A stretch of 64,000 nt of DNA, from the NCBI RefSeq assembly GCF_017991995.1, contig NZ_JAGOPN010000009.1:178360-242359 (forward strand), given 5' to 3'. The stretch's first letter is position 1. Every line of letters begins with the position of its first letter. Of the stretch, positions 9,949 to 17,853 are shown piece by piece. The notes below the pieces were generated by a model. It saw only the letters and a list, made by a program, of their open reading frames with translations. It was not told where the DNA came from and did not search any database. The DNA comes from Pseudacidovorax sp. Lineage in GTDB: Bacteria; Pseudomonadota; Gammaproteobacteria; Burkholderiales; Burkholderiaceae_C. The translations under genes were made by a program, and so were the position numbers.

Positions 9949-11157
9949 GACGGGCGAGGCGTCCGCAGTCGCAGCGGCGTCCCCGAACTCGCGGCGGATC
10001 GCACTGCCCTGCGCGTCCAGCGCCGGCGCGGGCGCAAACTCTTCCGCCTCCCAAGGCACCGACCAGGGCGACGCGGGCACCTGGGCCGTCATGCCGTTGA
10101 CGGCCATGGGCCGCGTCTTCAGCTGGGGGTGGGCGATCAGGTCGTCCACCGAATTGATGCTGCCGTAGGCCGTCTGGGCCTGCCTCAGGCGCCGGCGCAT
10201 CTCCTCGCTGGTCTGGGCGGCGAACACCTCGGCCACCGCGCCGTCCACATAGGCCCGGTTGGCCACGCGCACCGCGTTGCCGGCGCACTGCGGGTCCTGC
10301 AGCAGCTCGGGCCGCTGCAGCACGGTGCGGCAGAAGTCGGCCCACTCGCGCTCGTTCTGGATCGACAGCACGATGTCGCGGCCATCGGCACAGCGGAAGG
10401 CACCATAGGGCGCGATGGTCGGATGCCTGAGGCCCACCCGCTGGGGCGCGCTGCCGCCGTAGCGGGTCTGCAGGTAGGGCACGCTCATCAGCTCGGCGGC
10501 CGATCCGAACAGCGACACCTTGACCGCCGCGCCCTCGCCGGTGCGCTCGCGCTGCATCAGCGCCTGCTGGATGCCGATCAGCGCATTCATGCCCGCCGTG
10601 ATGTCGCACAGCGACACGCCGATGCGGCCCCATTCGCCCGGCGCACCGCTCACCGACACCAGGCCGCTCTCGGCCTGGACCAGAAGGTCGTAGGCCTTGA
10701 GCTCGCGCAGCGCGCCCTCGTCGCCGTAGCCGGTGATGTCGCAGGTGATGAGGCGCGGGTGGCGCTCGCGCAGCGTGGCCGAGCCGATGCCCAGGCGCTC
10801 CGTGGCGCCGGGCGCCAGGTTCTGGATGAACACGTCGGCGCGGGCGAGCAGGCGCTCCAGCAGGGCCAGGTCGTCGGCCTTCTTGACGTCGAGCGCGATG
10901 GATTCCTTGCCCCGGTTGATCCACACCCAGTAGGACGACTCCCCGCCCACGGTGCGGTCGTAGCCGCGGGCGAAGTCGCCCTCGCTGCGTTCGATCTTGA
11001 TGACGCGGGCGCCTGCATCGGCGAGGCGGCTGCTGCAGTAGGGGGCGGCCACGGCCTGTTCCAGGGCCACCACGAGGACGCCCTCCAGCGGGCCGGCGGG
11101 CCGGCGGTCGGCGGCGCGGGAGGAAGTCGGGTCCGGGGCTTGGTCATGGGTCGTCAT
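9919..11157 (-). CDS. CaiB/BaiF family (class III) CoA-transferase
   Basis: A 412-residue class III CoA-transferase. It shows the interlocking-fold landmarks IKIERSEGDFARG and VFIQNLAPGATERLG, and the catalytic aspartate in LCDITAGMNALIG (Asp185, equivalent to Asp169 of formyl-CoA transferase). Such enzymes move CoA between carboxylates, for example succinyl-CoA to a hydroxy acid. Thirty-eight bases upstream is a TTGCTTTCGTGCAA box resembling the LysR box next to the neighbouring regulator. I infer that it activates the acid later cleaved by the CitE-like lyase at 13178. Its 3' end overlaps the GntR gene. Confidence 0.88.
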   Translation of the reverse strand: MTTHDQAPDPTSSRAADRRPAGPLEGVLVVALEQAVAAPYCSSRLADAGARVIKIERSEGDFARGYDRTVGGESSYWVWINRGKESIALDVKKADDLALLERLLARADVFIQNLAPGATERLGIGSATLRERHPRLITCDITGYGDEGALRELKAYDLLVQAESGLVSVSGAPGEWGRIGVSLCDITAGMNALIGIQQALMQRERTGEGAAVKVSLFGSAAELMSVPYLQTRYGGSAPQRVGLRHPTIAPYGAFRCADGRDIVLSIQNEREWADFCRTVLQRPELLQDPQCAGNAVRVANRAYVDGAVAEVFAAQTSEEMRRRLRQAQTAYGSINSVDDLIAHPQLKTRPMAVNGMTAQVPASPWSVPWEAEEFAPAPALDAQGSAIRREFGDAAATADASPVSAGARGAIV

Positions 11158-11194
11158 GGGCTGGATTCTGGAAGCGCGCCACCCTGCGCCGGAA

Positions 11195-11208
11195 TTGCTT
11201 TCGTGCAA
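11195..11208 (-). promoter_or_regulatory. Candidate LysR-type box upstream of the CoA-transferase
   Basis: TTGCTTTCGTGCAA fits the T-N11-A pattern and shares nine consecutive bases (TTCGTGCAA) with the box at 12314-12328. Both are in the same orientation and at a similar distance (38 and 33 bases) from the start codons they precede. Binding by the LysR at 11373 is inferred. Confidence 0.45.
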
Positions 11209-11256
11209 ATCCAGCCTTGCCGGGCAGGCAAGGCTGCCCTTTCCCAAAGGCGGGAC

Positions 11257-11325
11257 GACCATCTGCTGGACACCCACATCGTCATCGAGGTGCTGAAGCG
11301 GCGCCCCATCGCGAGAACGGGGTGA
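11257..11325 (+). pseudogene. Possible vapC (PIN-domain toxin) N-terminal remnant
   Basis: In the intergenic space, one forward frame reads HLLDTHIVIEVLKRRPIA before a TGA at 11323. This closely resembles the start of VapC PIN-domain ribonucleases (LLDTNIxIxxLKxRP), including the first catalytic Asp. There is no start codon with a ribosome site and nothing after the stop resembles the rest of the domain, so at most it is a decayed fragment. A chance match cannot be excluded. Confidence 0.4.
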
Positions 11326-11372
11326 GCCCGCGCAGCTGACCGCTGAAGTGCCCATGCGCCTGCGGGCACCCG

Positions 11373-12281
11373 TCAGCCGCCTCGCTCCTGGGGCGCCGCC
11401 GCGCACGCCTCCAGGTGGGCCATCAGCGTGCCCAGCGGCGTCTGCCCCGGCGGCTGGACGCGCGTGCACAGCTGCATGCGGCGCACGGCCCAGTCGTCGG
11501 CGAGCGGCAGCACCTTGAGCTGCAGCGCATGCGAGAAGCTGCCAGCCGCCGCCAGGGGCAGGATGCCGACGCCCAGGCCGGCCTGCACCGCGCGGCACAC
11601 GGCCTCGAAGCTGCGCACCTGCACCCGCAGCGCCATCGGCCGGCTCTGCGCCGAGGCCTGGGCGGTGATGAGGCGCGTGAGCGTGCTGCTGCCCTCCAGG
11701 CCCACCAGGTCGCGGTCCAGCAGGTCGGCGAAGGTCACCGTCTCGCCCACCGGCGCATCGGCTTCGCGGGTGACGGCGGCCAGCCGGTCGCTGCGGTAGG
11801 GCCGCACCCACAGGCCCGACACGTCGCAGCCTTCCACCACCACGCCCACATCGGCCTCGCCGGCACGCACGCGGCGGGCGGCCTCGTCGCTCCAGCATTC
11901 CTCCAGCACGATGCGCGCCCCGGCATGGCCTGCCTGGAAGCGCGCCACGTCGCCGGGCAGGAACTGCGACATGGCCGAGGTGTTGCCATGCACCCGCAGC
12001 ACCGCGAAGTTGCCGGCCGCGTAGTTGACCATCTCGGCGCGCATCTGCTGGACGTCGGCGATCACGTTGCGCGCCAGTCGCAGCAGGTGCTCGCCGGCCG
12101 GCGTGAGCTCCAGGCCGCGCGAATGGCGCGCGAAGAGCGTGGCATTGAACTGGTGCTCCAGCTGCATGAGCCGGCGGCTGGCCGCCGGCACCGTGATGTG
12201 GCTGGCCTCGGCCGCGCGGGTGAGGTTGCGCAGTTCGGCCGCGCGCACGAAGAGGGCCAGGGAATCGATGTCCGGGAGCAT
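11373..12281 (-). CDS. LysR-family transcriptional regulator
   Basis: A 302-residue LTTR. The N-terminal winged helix-turn-helix is DSLALFVRAAELRNLTRAAE followed by ITVPAASRRLMQLE, and a C-terminal type-2 periplasmic-binding-like effector domain follows. The start ATG at 12281 gives the normal family length. It is divergent from the SDR/lyase operon at 12417 and upstream of the CoA-transferase at 11157. Candidate LTTR boxes precede both itself and the transferase, so it probably controls all four genes in response to a pathway acid or CoA-ester precursor. Confidence 0.9.
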   Translation of the reverse strand: MLPDIDSLALFVRAAELRNLTRAAEASHITVPAASRRLMQLEHQFNATLFARHSRGLELTPAGEHLLRLARNVIADVQQMRAEMVNYAAGNFAVLRVHGNTSAMSQFLPGDVARFQAGHAGARIVLEECWSDEAARRVRAGEADVGVVVEGCDVSGLWVRPYRSDRLAAVTREADAPVGETVTFADLLDRDLVGLEGSSTLTRLITAQASAQSRPMALRVQVRSFEAVCRAVQAGLGVGILPLAAAGSFSHALQLKVLPLADDWAVRRMQLCTRVQPPGQTPLGTLMAHLEACAAAPQERGG

Positions 12282-12313
12282 GGCGGCCGATTCTGCCGTC
12301 GCACCGGCTTGTC

Positions 12314-12328
12314 TTGCAGTTCGTGCAA
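12314..12328 (-). promoter_or_regulatory. Candidate LysR-type box, inverted repeat TTGCA-N5-TGCAA
   Basis: TTGCAGTTCGTGCAA contains perfect five-base inverted arms around a five-base spacer and fits T-N11-A. It lies 33 bases before the LysR ATG and 88 bases before the divergent SDR start, the usual place for an LTTR autoregulatory and activation site. Confidence 0.55.
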
Positions 12329-12416
12329 GGCGGCGTTGATCGCTTTCCAATTCACGGCTGCGGCCGCGCTGCCTACATTGCGATGCGTTGCATGCACGAG
12401 ACCACGGGTGAACACC

Positions 12417-13178
12417 ATGAGCCAAGGCCAACTCCAGGACAAGATCGCCATCGTCACCGGCGGCGCCGCCGGCTTCGGCGAAGGCATCGTCCGCCTCTAC
12501 GTGGCGGAAGGCGCCCGCGTGGTCATCGCCGACCTGGACGCCACCAAGGGCGAGGCGCTGGCCGCCGAGCTGGGCAGCGCAGCGCGCTTCTGCCGCTGCG
12601 ACGTCTCCAGCGGCAGCGACGTGCAGGCGCTGGTCCAGACGTGCGTCGCGGCCTTCGGCGTGCCCGACATCGTTGTCAACAACGCCGGCACCACGCATGC
12701 CAACCAGCCCATGCTGAACGTGGACGAAGCCACCTTCGACCGCATGTTCGCGGTCAACGTGAAATCCATCTTCCACATGGCGCATGCCGTGGTGCCGAGG
12801 ATGCGCGAGCGCGGCCAGGGCGGTGTGATCCTCAACGTGGGCTCCACGGCGGGCATCCGGCCGCGGCCCGGACTCACCTGGTACAACGGCAGCAAGGGCG
12901 CGGTGAACCTGCTGTCCAAGTCGATGGCGGTGGAACTCGGCCCCGACCGCATCCGCGTCAACGCCATCTGCCCGGTGATCGGCGAGACCGGCCTGCTGGA
13001 GAAGTTCATGGGCGTGCCCGACACGCCCGAGAACCGCGCCCGATTCATCGCGACCATTCCGCTGGGCCGCATGTCGCGCCCCTCGGACGTCGCGGCCACG
13101 GCCCTGTTCCTCGCCAGCGACGCGGCCGGGTTCCTCACCGGCATCGAGATGCCGGTGGACGGCGGGCGCACCGTCTGA
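12417..13178 (+). CDS. Short-chain dehydrogenase/reductase (SDR)
   Basis: A 253-residue classical SDR: TGGAAGFG at 14-21, NNAG, and the active-site Tyr-Lys in WYNGSKGA. The ATG at 12417 gives the standard MSQGQLQDKIAIVTGG N-terminus. Its stop overlaps the start of the CoA-ester lyase (TGATG), so the two are translationally coupled. The pair is divergent from the LysR gene. I infer that it oxidises or reduces a hydroxy or keto group on the acid handled by the lyase and CoA-transferase. Confidence 0.88.
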   Translation: MSQGQLQDKIAIVTGGAAGFGEGIVRLYVAEGARVVIADLDATKGEALAAELGSAARFCRCDVSSGSDVQALVQTCVAAFGVPDIVVNNAGTTHANQPMLNVDEATFDRMFAVNVKSIFHMAHAVVPRMRERGQGGVILNVGSTAGIRPRPGLTWYNGSKGAVNLLSKSMAVELGPDRIRVNAICPVIGETGLLEKFMGVPDTPENRARFIATIPLGRMSRPSDVAATALFLASDAAGFLTGIEMPVDGGRTV

Positions 13179-14008
13179 TGGCCGCCCTGCACCGCCCGGC
13201 ACGCAGCTACCTCTTCGTGCCGGGCGACCGGCCCGAGCGCTTCGCCAAGGCCTGGGACAGCGACGCCGACGCCGTCATCCTCGACCTGGAGGATGCCGTC
13301 GCGCCGCAGGACAAGGACGCCGCCCGGGCGGCGGTGGCCGGCTGGCTGTCGGCCGAGCGACCGGTGTGGGTGCGCATCAATGCCGGCGACACGGCGGCCT
13401 TCGAGGGCGACCTGCAGCTCATCGGCCGGCCGGGCCTGGCAGGGCTGATGGTGCCCAAGGCCGAGGCGCTTGCGCCCGCCCTGCTCGCCGCGGCCACGGC
13501 GGCCGACTGCCCGCTGCTCGCCCTGGTGGAGACGGCCCGTGGCATCGCCCTGGCCCAGGAGATCGCCCGCACGCCGGGCGTGGCACGGCTGGCCTTCGGC
13601 AGCATCGACTTCCAGGCCGACCTGGGCATCGAGAGCGAGGAAGGCCTGCTGCCCTTCCGCAGCATGCTGGTGCTGGCCTCGCGGCTGGCAGGCCTGCCGC
13701 CGCCCGTGGACGGCGTCTGTACGGCGCTGGACGACGCCGCCGTGCTGGACGCCGACAGTCGCCGCTCGCGCGCCCTGGGCTTCGGCGGCCGGCTGTGCAT
13801 CCATCCGAAGCAGGTCGGCACCGTGCATGCCGCCTGGGCGCCCACACAGGCCGAACAGGCCTGGGCCCGGCGCGTGGTCGAGGCCATGGACGCCAGCGGC
13901 GGCAGCGCGGTGCGCGTGGACGGCAGGATGGTCGACCAGCCCGTGCTGATCCGGGCCCGCCAGTGGCTGGATGCGGCCGACATGGGGCGGCGCCCGCGCG
14001 GCGGCTGA
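13178..14008 (+). CDS. HpcH/HpaI (CitE-like) CoA-ester lyase
   Basis: A 276-residue member of the citrate lyase beta / malyl-CoA lyase TIM-barrel family. It begins with RSYLFVPGDRPERFAKA and VILDLEDAVAP, where the Arg and the metal-linked Asp/Glu reside, then VWVRIN, LMVPKAEA, LALVETARG and FGSIDFQADLG. Members cleave (or condense) malyl-CoA, citramalyl-CoA or similar beta-hydroxyacyl-CoA into acetyl-CoA plus an oxoacid. With the CoA-transferase at 9919 this could make a CoA-transfer then aldol-cleavage route. The exact substrate is not determinable. Confidence 0.85.
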   Translation: MAALHRPARSYLFVPGDRPERFAKAWDSDADAVILDLEDAVAPQDKDAARAAVAGWLSAERPVWVRINAGDTAAFEGDLQLIGRPGLAGLMVPKAEALAPALLAAATAADCPLLALVETARGIALAQEIARTPGVARLAFGSIDFQADLGIESEEGLLPFRSMLVLASRLAGLPPPVDGVCTALDDAAVLDADSRRSRALGFGGRLCIHPKQVGTVHAAWAPTQAEQAWARRVVEAMDASGGSAVRVDGRMVDQPVLIRARQWLDAADMGRRPRGG

Positions 14009-14025
14009 CGGGCGCGGGCGCGTGC

Positions 14026-14051
14026 AGGCGGCTTGGCCGCCTGAGCGTTTT
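14026..14051 (+). terminator. Candidate intrinsic terminator after the lyase gene
   Basis: A perfect seven-base stem AGGCGGC / GCCGCCT with a TTG loop (14026-14042) is followed within five bases by TTTT. It lies 18 bases after the lyase stop and upstream of the hpd promoter region. Confidence 0.55.
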
Positions 14052-14218
14052 CCTTGCACAACAAAGGCCAATCACGCTCCAGACACGCATGCCTACCTCA
14101 ACATCCGCAGGAAATCGTTGATCCCGGTCGAAATCGATCCAGAAGTTGCAGGATATGTGCGCAGCCCTCTGCCTACAGTAGAGCCTTTCCGACCATCCCT
14201 ACGACTCTGGAGCCAACG

Positions 14219-15328
14219 ATGTCCGACCTCTTCGACAACCCCATGGGCCTGTGCGGCTTCGAATTCGTCGAATTCGCCTCCCCCACGCCGAATGTCCTGG
14301 AGCCGCTGTTCGAGAAGATGGGCTTCACGCTGGTGGCCAGGCACCGCTCCAAGGACGTGCTGCTCTACCGCCAGGGCGGCATCAACTTCATCGTCAACCG
14401 CGAGCCGCGCAGCCCGGCCGCCTACTTCGCCGCCGAACACGGTCCCTCGGCCTGCGGCCTCGCCTTCCGCGTGAAGGACTCGCACCACGCCTACAGGCGC
14501 GCCCTGGAGCTGGGCGCCCAGCCCGTCGAGATCGCCACCGGCCCCATGGAGCTGCGCCTGCCGGCCATCAAGGGCATCGGCGGCGCGCCGCTGTACCTGA
14601 TCGACCGCTACGAGGACGGCAAGTCCATCTACGACATCGACTTCGAGTTCCTGCCCGGCGTCGAGCGCCATCCGCAAGGCCACGGCTTCCAGGTGGTGGA
14701 CCACCTGACGCACAACGTCTACCGCGGCCGCATGAGCTACTGGGCGGACTTCTACAGCAAGCTCTTCAACTTCCGCGAGATCCGCTACTTCGACATCAGC
14801 GGCGAGTACACCGGCCTCACCTCCAAGGCCATGACCGCACCGGACGGCCTGGTGCGCATTCCGCTGAACGAGGAATCGCGCCAGGGCGGCGGCCAGATCG
14901 AGGAGTTCCTGATGCAGTTCAACGGCGAGGGCATCCAGCACATCGCCCTGCTGACGGACAACCTGCTCGAGTCCATCGACCGGCTTCAGATGGCCGGCGT
15001 GCCGCTGCTCACGGCGCCCAACGACATCTACTACCAGAACCTGGACAAGCGCCTGCCCGGTCACGGCCAACCCGTCGGCGAACTGCAGGCCCGCGGCATC
15101 CTGCTGGACGGCACCACCGAAGGCGGCCAGCCGCGCCTGCTGCTGCAGATCTTCTCGGAGCCCACGCTGGGCCCGGTCTTCTTCGAATTCATCGAGCGCA
15201 AGGGCGACTACCGCGAGGGCTTCGGCGAGGGCAACTTCAAGGCCCTGTTCGAGTCGCTGGAGCGCGACCAGATCAACCGCGGCGTGCTGAAGGTGGACGA
15301 CAAGACCGCCGAGAAGGAAGCCGCGTGA
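14219..15328 (+). CDS. hpd: 4-hydroxyphenylpyruvate dioxygenase
   Basis: A 369-residue non-haem Fe(II) dioxygenase made of two vicinal-oxygen-chelate halves, converting 4-hydroxyphenylpyruvate to homogentisate in tyrosine breakdown. The metal ligands are visible as His162 (DHLTHNV), His241 ([10 protein letters not shown]) and Glu323 ([10 protein letters not shown]), within one residue of the numbering in the well-studied Pseudomonas enzyme. The ATG at 14219 has GGAG upstream; the open frame further upstream is not conserved in character. A 210-base intergenic region before it presumably holds the promoter. It is the first gene of hpd-phhB-phhA. Confidence 0.95.
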   Translation: MSDLFDNPMGLCGFEFVEFASPTPNVLEPLFEKMGFTLVARHRSKDVLLYRQGGINFIVNREPRSPAAYFAAEHGPSACGLAFRVKDSHHAYRRALELGAQPVEIATGPMELRLPAIKGIGGAPLYLIDRYEDGKSIYDIDFEFLPGVERHPQGHGFQVVDHLTHNVYRGRMSYWADFYSKLFNFREIRYFDISGEYTGLTSKAMTAPDGLVRIPLNEESRQGGGQIEEFLMQFNGEGIQHIALLTDNLLESIDRLQMAGVPLLTAPNDIYYQNLDKRLPGHGQPVGELQARGILLDGTTEGGQPRLLLQIFSEPTLGPVFFEFIERKGDYREGFGEGNFKALFESLERDQINRGVLKVDDKTAEKEAA

Positions 15329-15660
15329 GCGCAGCGCCCGTCCGCCTCGACGGCGACGCGCTCGCGGCGCAGCTCGCCACGCTGCCGCAGTGGCGCCATG
15401 CACCGGAGCGCGGCGGCCTGATCGTGCGCGAATTCGTCTTCGCCGACTTCGTGGCCGCCTTCGGCTTCATGGCCCAGGTCGCGCTGCATGCGGAGCGGAT
15501 GAACCACCACCCCGAGTGGTTCAACGTCTACAACCGCGTGCAGGTCACCCTGACCACGCACGATGCCAACGGCCTCTCGGCCAAGGACATCGAGATGGCC
15601 GGCCTGATGGACCGGCTGGCCACCGCCCTCGGCGCCCGCGCCCCCGCCTCCTCCACCTAG
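15325..15660 (+). CDS. phhB: Pterin-4a-carbinolamine dehydratase
   Basis: A 111-residue 4a-hydroxytetrahydrobiopterin dehydratase, which regenerates the pterin cofactor used by phenylalanine hydroxylase. The diagnostic block [16 protein letters not shown] followed by [13 protein letters not shown] contains the catalytic His residues. It starts with GTG at 15325 inside the hpd stop (GTGA overlap), with AAGGAA as ribosome site, so translation is coupled. It ends nine bases before phhA. Confidence 0.93.
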   Translation: MSAAPVRLDGDALAAQLATLPQWRHAPERGGLIVREFVFADFVAAFGFMAQVALHAERMNHHPEWFNVYNRVQVTLTTHDANGLSAKDIEMAGLMDRLATALGARAPASST

Positions 15661-15669
15661 GAGCCCTCC

Positions 15670-16572
15670 ATGCTGCAGACCACCGACACCGCGCCGGCCA
15701 AGCATGGCCTGGCGGCGGGGAGCGAACACGCCCCCGCGCGACCCGACTGGACCATCGACCAGGACTGGGGCCGCTACACCGCCGAAGAACACGGCGTGTG
15801 GCGCACGCTCTTCGAACGCCAGAGCCGCTTGCTGCCTGGCCGGGCCTGCGACGAATTCATCCGCGGCATGCAGGACCTGCCCATCGGCCCCGAGCAGATT
15901 CCCGACTTCGAACAGATGTCCAAGGTGCTGCGCCAGCGCACCGGCTGGGAGGTGGTGGCCGTGCCGGGCCTGGTGCCCGACGACGTGTTCTTCGAGCACC
16001 TGGCCAACCGCCGCTTTCCGGCCGGCCAGTTCATCCGCAAGCCGCATGAGCTGGACTACCTGGAAGAGCCCGACGTCTTCCACGATGTGTTCGGCCATGT
16101 GCCGATGCTGATGAACCCGGTGATCGCCGACTACATCCAGGCCTACGGCGAAGGCGGCCTCAAGGCCAACCGGCTCGGCATGCTGGAGAAGCTGGCCCGC
16201 GTCTATTGGTACACCGTGGAGTTCGGCCTGGTGCAGCAGAGCGACGGGTTGCGCATCTATGGCGCGGGCATCGCCTCCTCGGCCAGCGAGACGCGCTTCG
16301 CCGTCGAGGACGACTCGCCCAACCGCATCCGCTTCGAGCTGGCGCGGGTGATGCAGACGCACTACCGCATCGACGACTTCCAGGAGACGTACTTCGTGCT
16401 GGGCCACCTGGACGAGCTGCTGGAACTGGCCCGCATCGACTTCGCGCCGTTCTACCAGCGCCTGGCCGATGCGCCGGAGCATGAGCCGGGCGACGTGCTG
16501 CCCGGCGACACGGTGCTCACACGCGGCAGCGGCCGCTACCACGCGGCGCGTCGCAACGCGGCCACGGCCTGA
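15670..16572 (+). CDS. phhA: Phenylalanine 4-monooxygenase
   Basis: A 300-residue bacterial, single-domain aromatic amino acid hydroxylase converting phenylalanine to tyrosine with tetrahydropterin and O2. The iron ligands are His138 and His143 in FHDVFGHVP and Glu184 in YTVEFGL, the same numbering as the Chromobacterium enzyme. There is no regulatory ACT domain, as usual in bacteria. It follows phhB by nine bases. The aminotransferase and homogentisate dioxygenase needed to finish the route are not in the window. Confidence 0.96.
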   Translation: MLQTTDTAPAKHGLAAGSEHAPARPDWTIDQDWGRYTAEEHGVWRTLFERQSRLLPGRACDEFIRGMQDLPIGPEQIPDFEQMSKVLRQRTGWEVVAVPGLVPDDVFFEHLANRRFPAGQFIRKPHELDYLEEPDVFHDVFGHVPMLMNPVIADYIQAYGEGGLKANRLGMLEKLARVYWYTVEFGLVQQSDGLRIYGAGIASSASETRFAVEDDSPNRIRFELARVMQTHYRIDDFQETYFVLGHLDELLELARIDFAPFYQRLADAPEHEPGDVLPGDTVLTRGSGRYHAARRNAATA

Positions 16573-16586
16573 AGGAACTGCAGTCC

Positions 16587-17285
16587 ATGACACCCCCCTC
16601 CCCTACCCGGAAGATCGTGCTGATCACCGGTGCTTCCGGCCAGCTGGGCCGCGCCGTCGCGCAGGCCTTCATCGACCAGGGCGCGCGGCTCATCCTGCTG
16701 GACCGTCACCGCGGCGAGCTGCCCGATGGCGAGGACCTGCGCCATGTGACGGCGGACCTTGCCGACCGCGCGCAGGTCGTGCAGCACATCGGCGAGGCTG
16801 CCGCACAGATGGGCGGCCTGCACACCGTCTGCCACATCGCCGGCGGCTTTCGCATGGGCGAGGCAGTGCACGAGACCAGCGCCGCGACCTGGGACTTCCT
16901 GATGGACCTGAACGCCCGCTCGCTGCTGCATGTGGCCGCGGCCACCGTGCCGCTGCTGCTCAAGCAGGGCGGCGGCCAGATCGTGACGGTGGGCGCCGGC
17001 GCCGCCGCCCGCGGCGGTGCGCAGATGGGCGCCTACAGTGCGTCCAAGAGCGCGCTGATCCGCCTGACCGAGTCGATGTCGGCGGAACTGAAAGACCAGG
17101 GCATCCGGGTCAACTGCGTGCTGCCCTCGATCATCGACACGCCGGACAACCGGCAGTCCATGCCCGATGCCGACTTCGGCCGATGGGTGACGCCCCAGGC
17201 CCTGGCGGAGGTGATCGCCTTCCTGGCCTCGGATGCGGCGCGCGCCATCCATGGGGCGGCGATCCCGGTCAGCGGTAGGGTCTGA
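16587..17285 (+). CDS. Short-chain dehydrogenase/reductase (SDR) downstream of phhA
   Basis: A 232-residue SDR with TGASGQLG at 14-21 and the YSASK Tyr-Lys pair. It lacks the usual NNAG motif: the equivalent stretch reads CHIAGGFRMGE, as in a subset of small SDRs. The start has AAGGAA upstream and follows phhA by 14 bases, so it is likely co-transcribed with hpd-phhB-phhA. A role beside pterin-dependent hydroxylation, for example dihydropteridine reduction, is a speculative possibility from context. Confidence 0.8.
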   Translation: MTPPSPTRKIVLITGASGQLGRAVAQAFIDQGARLILLDRHRGELPDGEDLRHVTADLADRAQVVQHIGEAAAQMGGLHTVCHIAGGFRMGEAVHETSAATWDFLMDLNARSLLHVAAATVPLLLKQGGGQIVTVGAGAAARGGAQMGAYSASKSALIRLTESMSAELKDQGIRVNCVLPSIIDTPDNRQSMPDADFGRWVTPQALAEVIAFLASDAARAIHGAAIPVSGRV

Positions 17286-17353
17286 AGGCCGGAGCTGCAT
17301 AGGGTGGTGGACTGAGGCTACTGGGCGCCTCGCCACGACGGCAGTGAACGCTT

Positions 17354-17677
17354 TCAGGGCAGTCGCACGGTGCCCTGGATGACCACGCCGGGCTCGCGCT
17401 GCGCCGGGTAGACCGGTACCGGCACGGGCACATAGGCAGGCGCTGGCACCGGTGCATACCCGACCGGTCCGCCGTCCTTGCATTTGCGCTTCTCGTCGAA
17501 GTCACCGTTCTTCTTCCACTTGCGCTCGATCTTGCAGGGGCCGTCCCAGTAGGTCTCTTTGTGCCCGGGACCGTGGCCCTTGCCCGGCCCGCGCCCGTTG
17601 GGCGGATCGGCCAGCGCGAGCGTGGGGGCGATGAGCAGGCTGCCGGCGAGGCAGGCGAGGAGGCGATGTGTTGTCAT
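17354..17677 (-). CDS. Small exported Gly/Pro-rich protein of unknown function
   Basis: A 107-residue protein starting MTTHRLLACLAGSLLIAPTL with a clear signal peptide ending near Ala-Leu-Ala. It is followed by a Gly/Pro/Lys/His-rich stretch (PPNGRGPGKGHGPGHKETYW), a charged KWKKNGDFDEKRKCKDGG segment with two cysteines, and a Pro-Val rich tail. The ATG at 17677 is chosen over one 12 codons upstream because it places the signal peptide at the N-terminus. It resembles small exported hypothetical proteins of betaproteobacteria; no function is assigned. It is convergent with the SDR at 16587. Confidence 0.7.
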   Translation of the reverse strand: MTTHRLLACLAGSLLIAPTLALADPPNGRGPGKGHGPGHKETYWDGPCKIERKWKKNGDFDEKRKCKDGGPVGYAPVPAPAYVPVPVPVYPAQREPGVVIQGTVRLP

Positions 17678-17853
17678 GGGGCGCGGCGGTGGTGACTCTT
17701 GCGCTGGCAGCATAGAGGCGACGTCTGGCAGCCGGGTCGGCCAAGTTCAACGGCCGGCATCGGACAAGATCACCAGAAGGCCCCCATGCATCGGAGCGAT
17801 CCGCCGAGGAGCACGACGTATTGCCGGCGGGGCGTCCCACCGTCGCGCGTTTG

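Noticed and set aside
11154..11369. A 71-residue reverse frame upstream of the CoA-transferase
   Set aside because: No ribosome site, no recognisable motif, and it overlaps the candidate LysR box and promoter of the CoA-transferase.
17678..17853. Possible small gene in the 176-base gap before the epimerase
   Set aside because: No frame has both a start with ribosome site and sensible composition; more likely the promoter of the exported protein.
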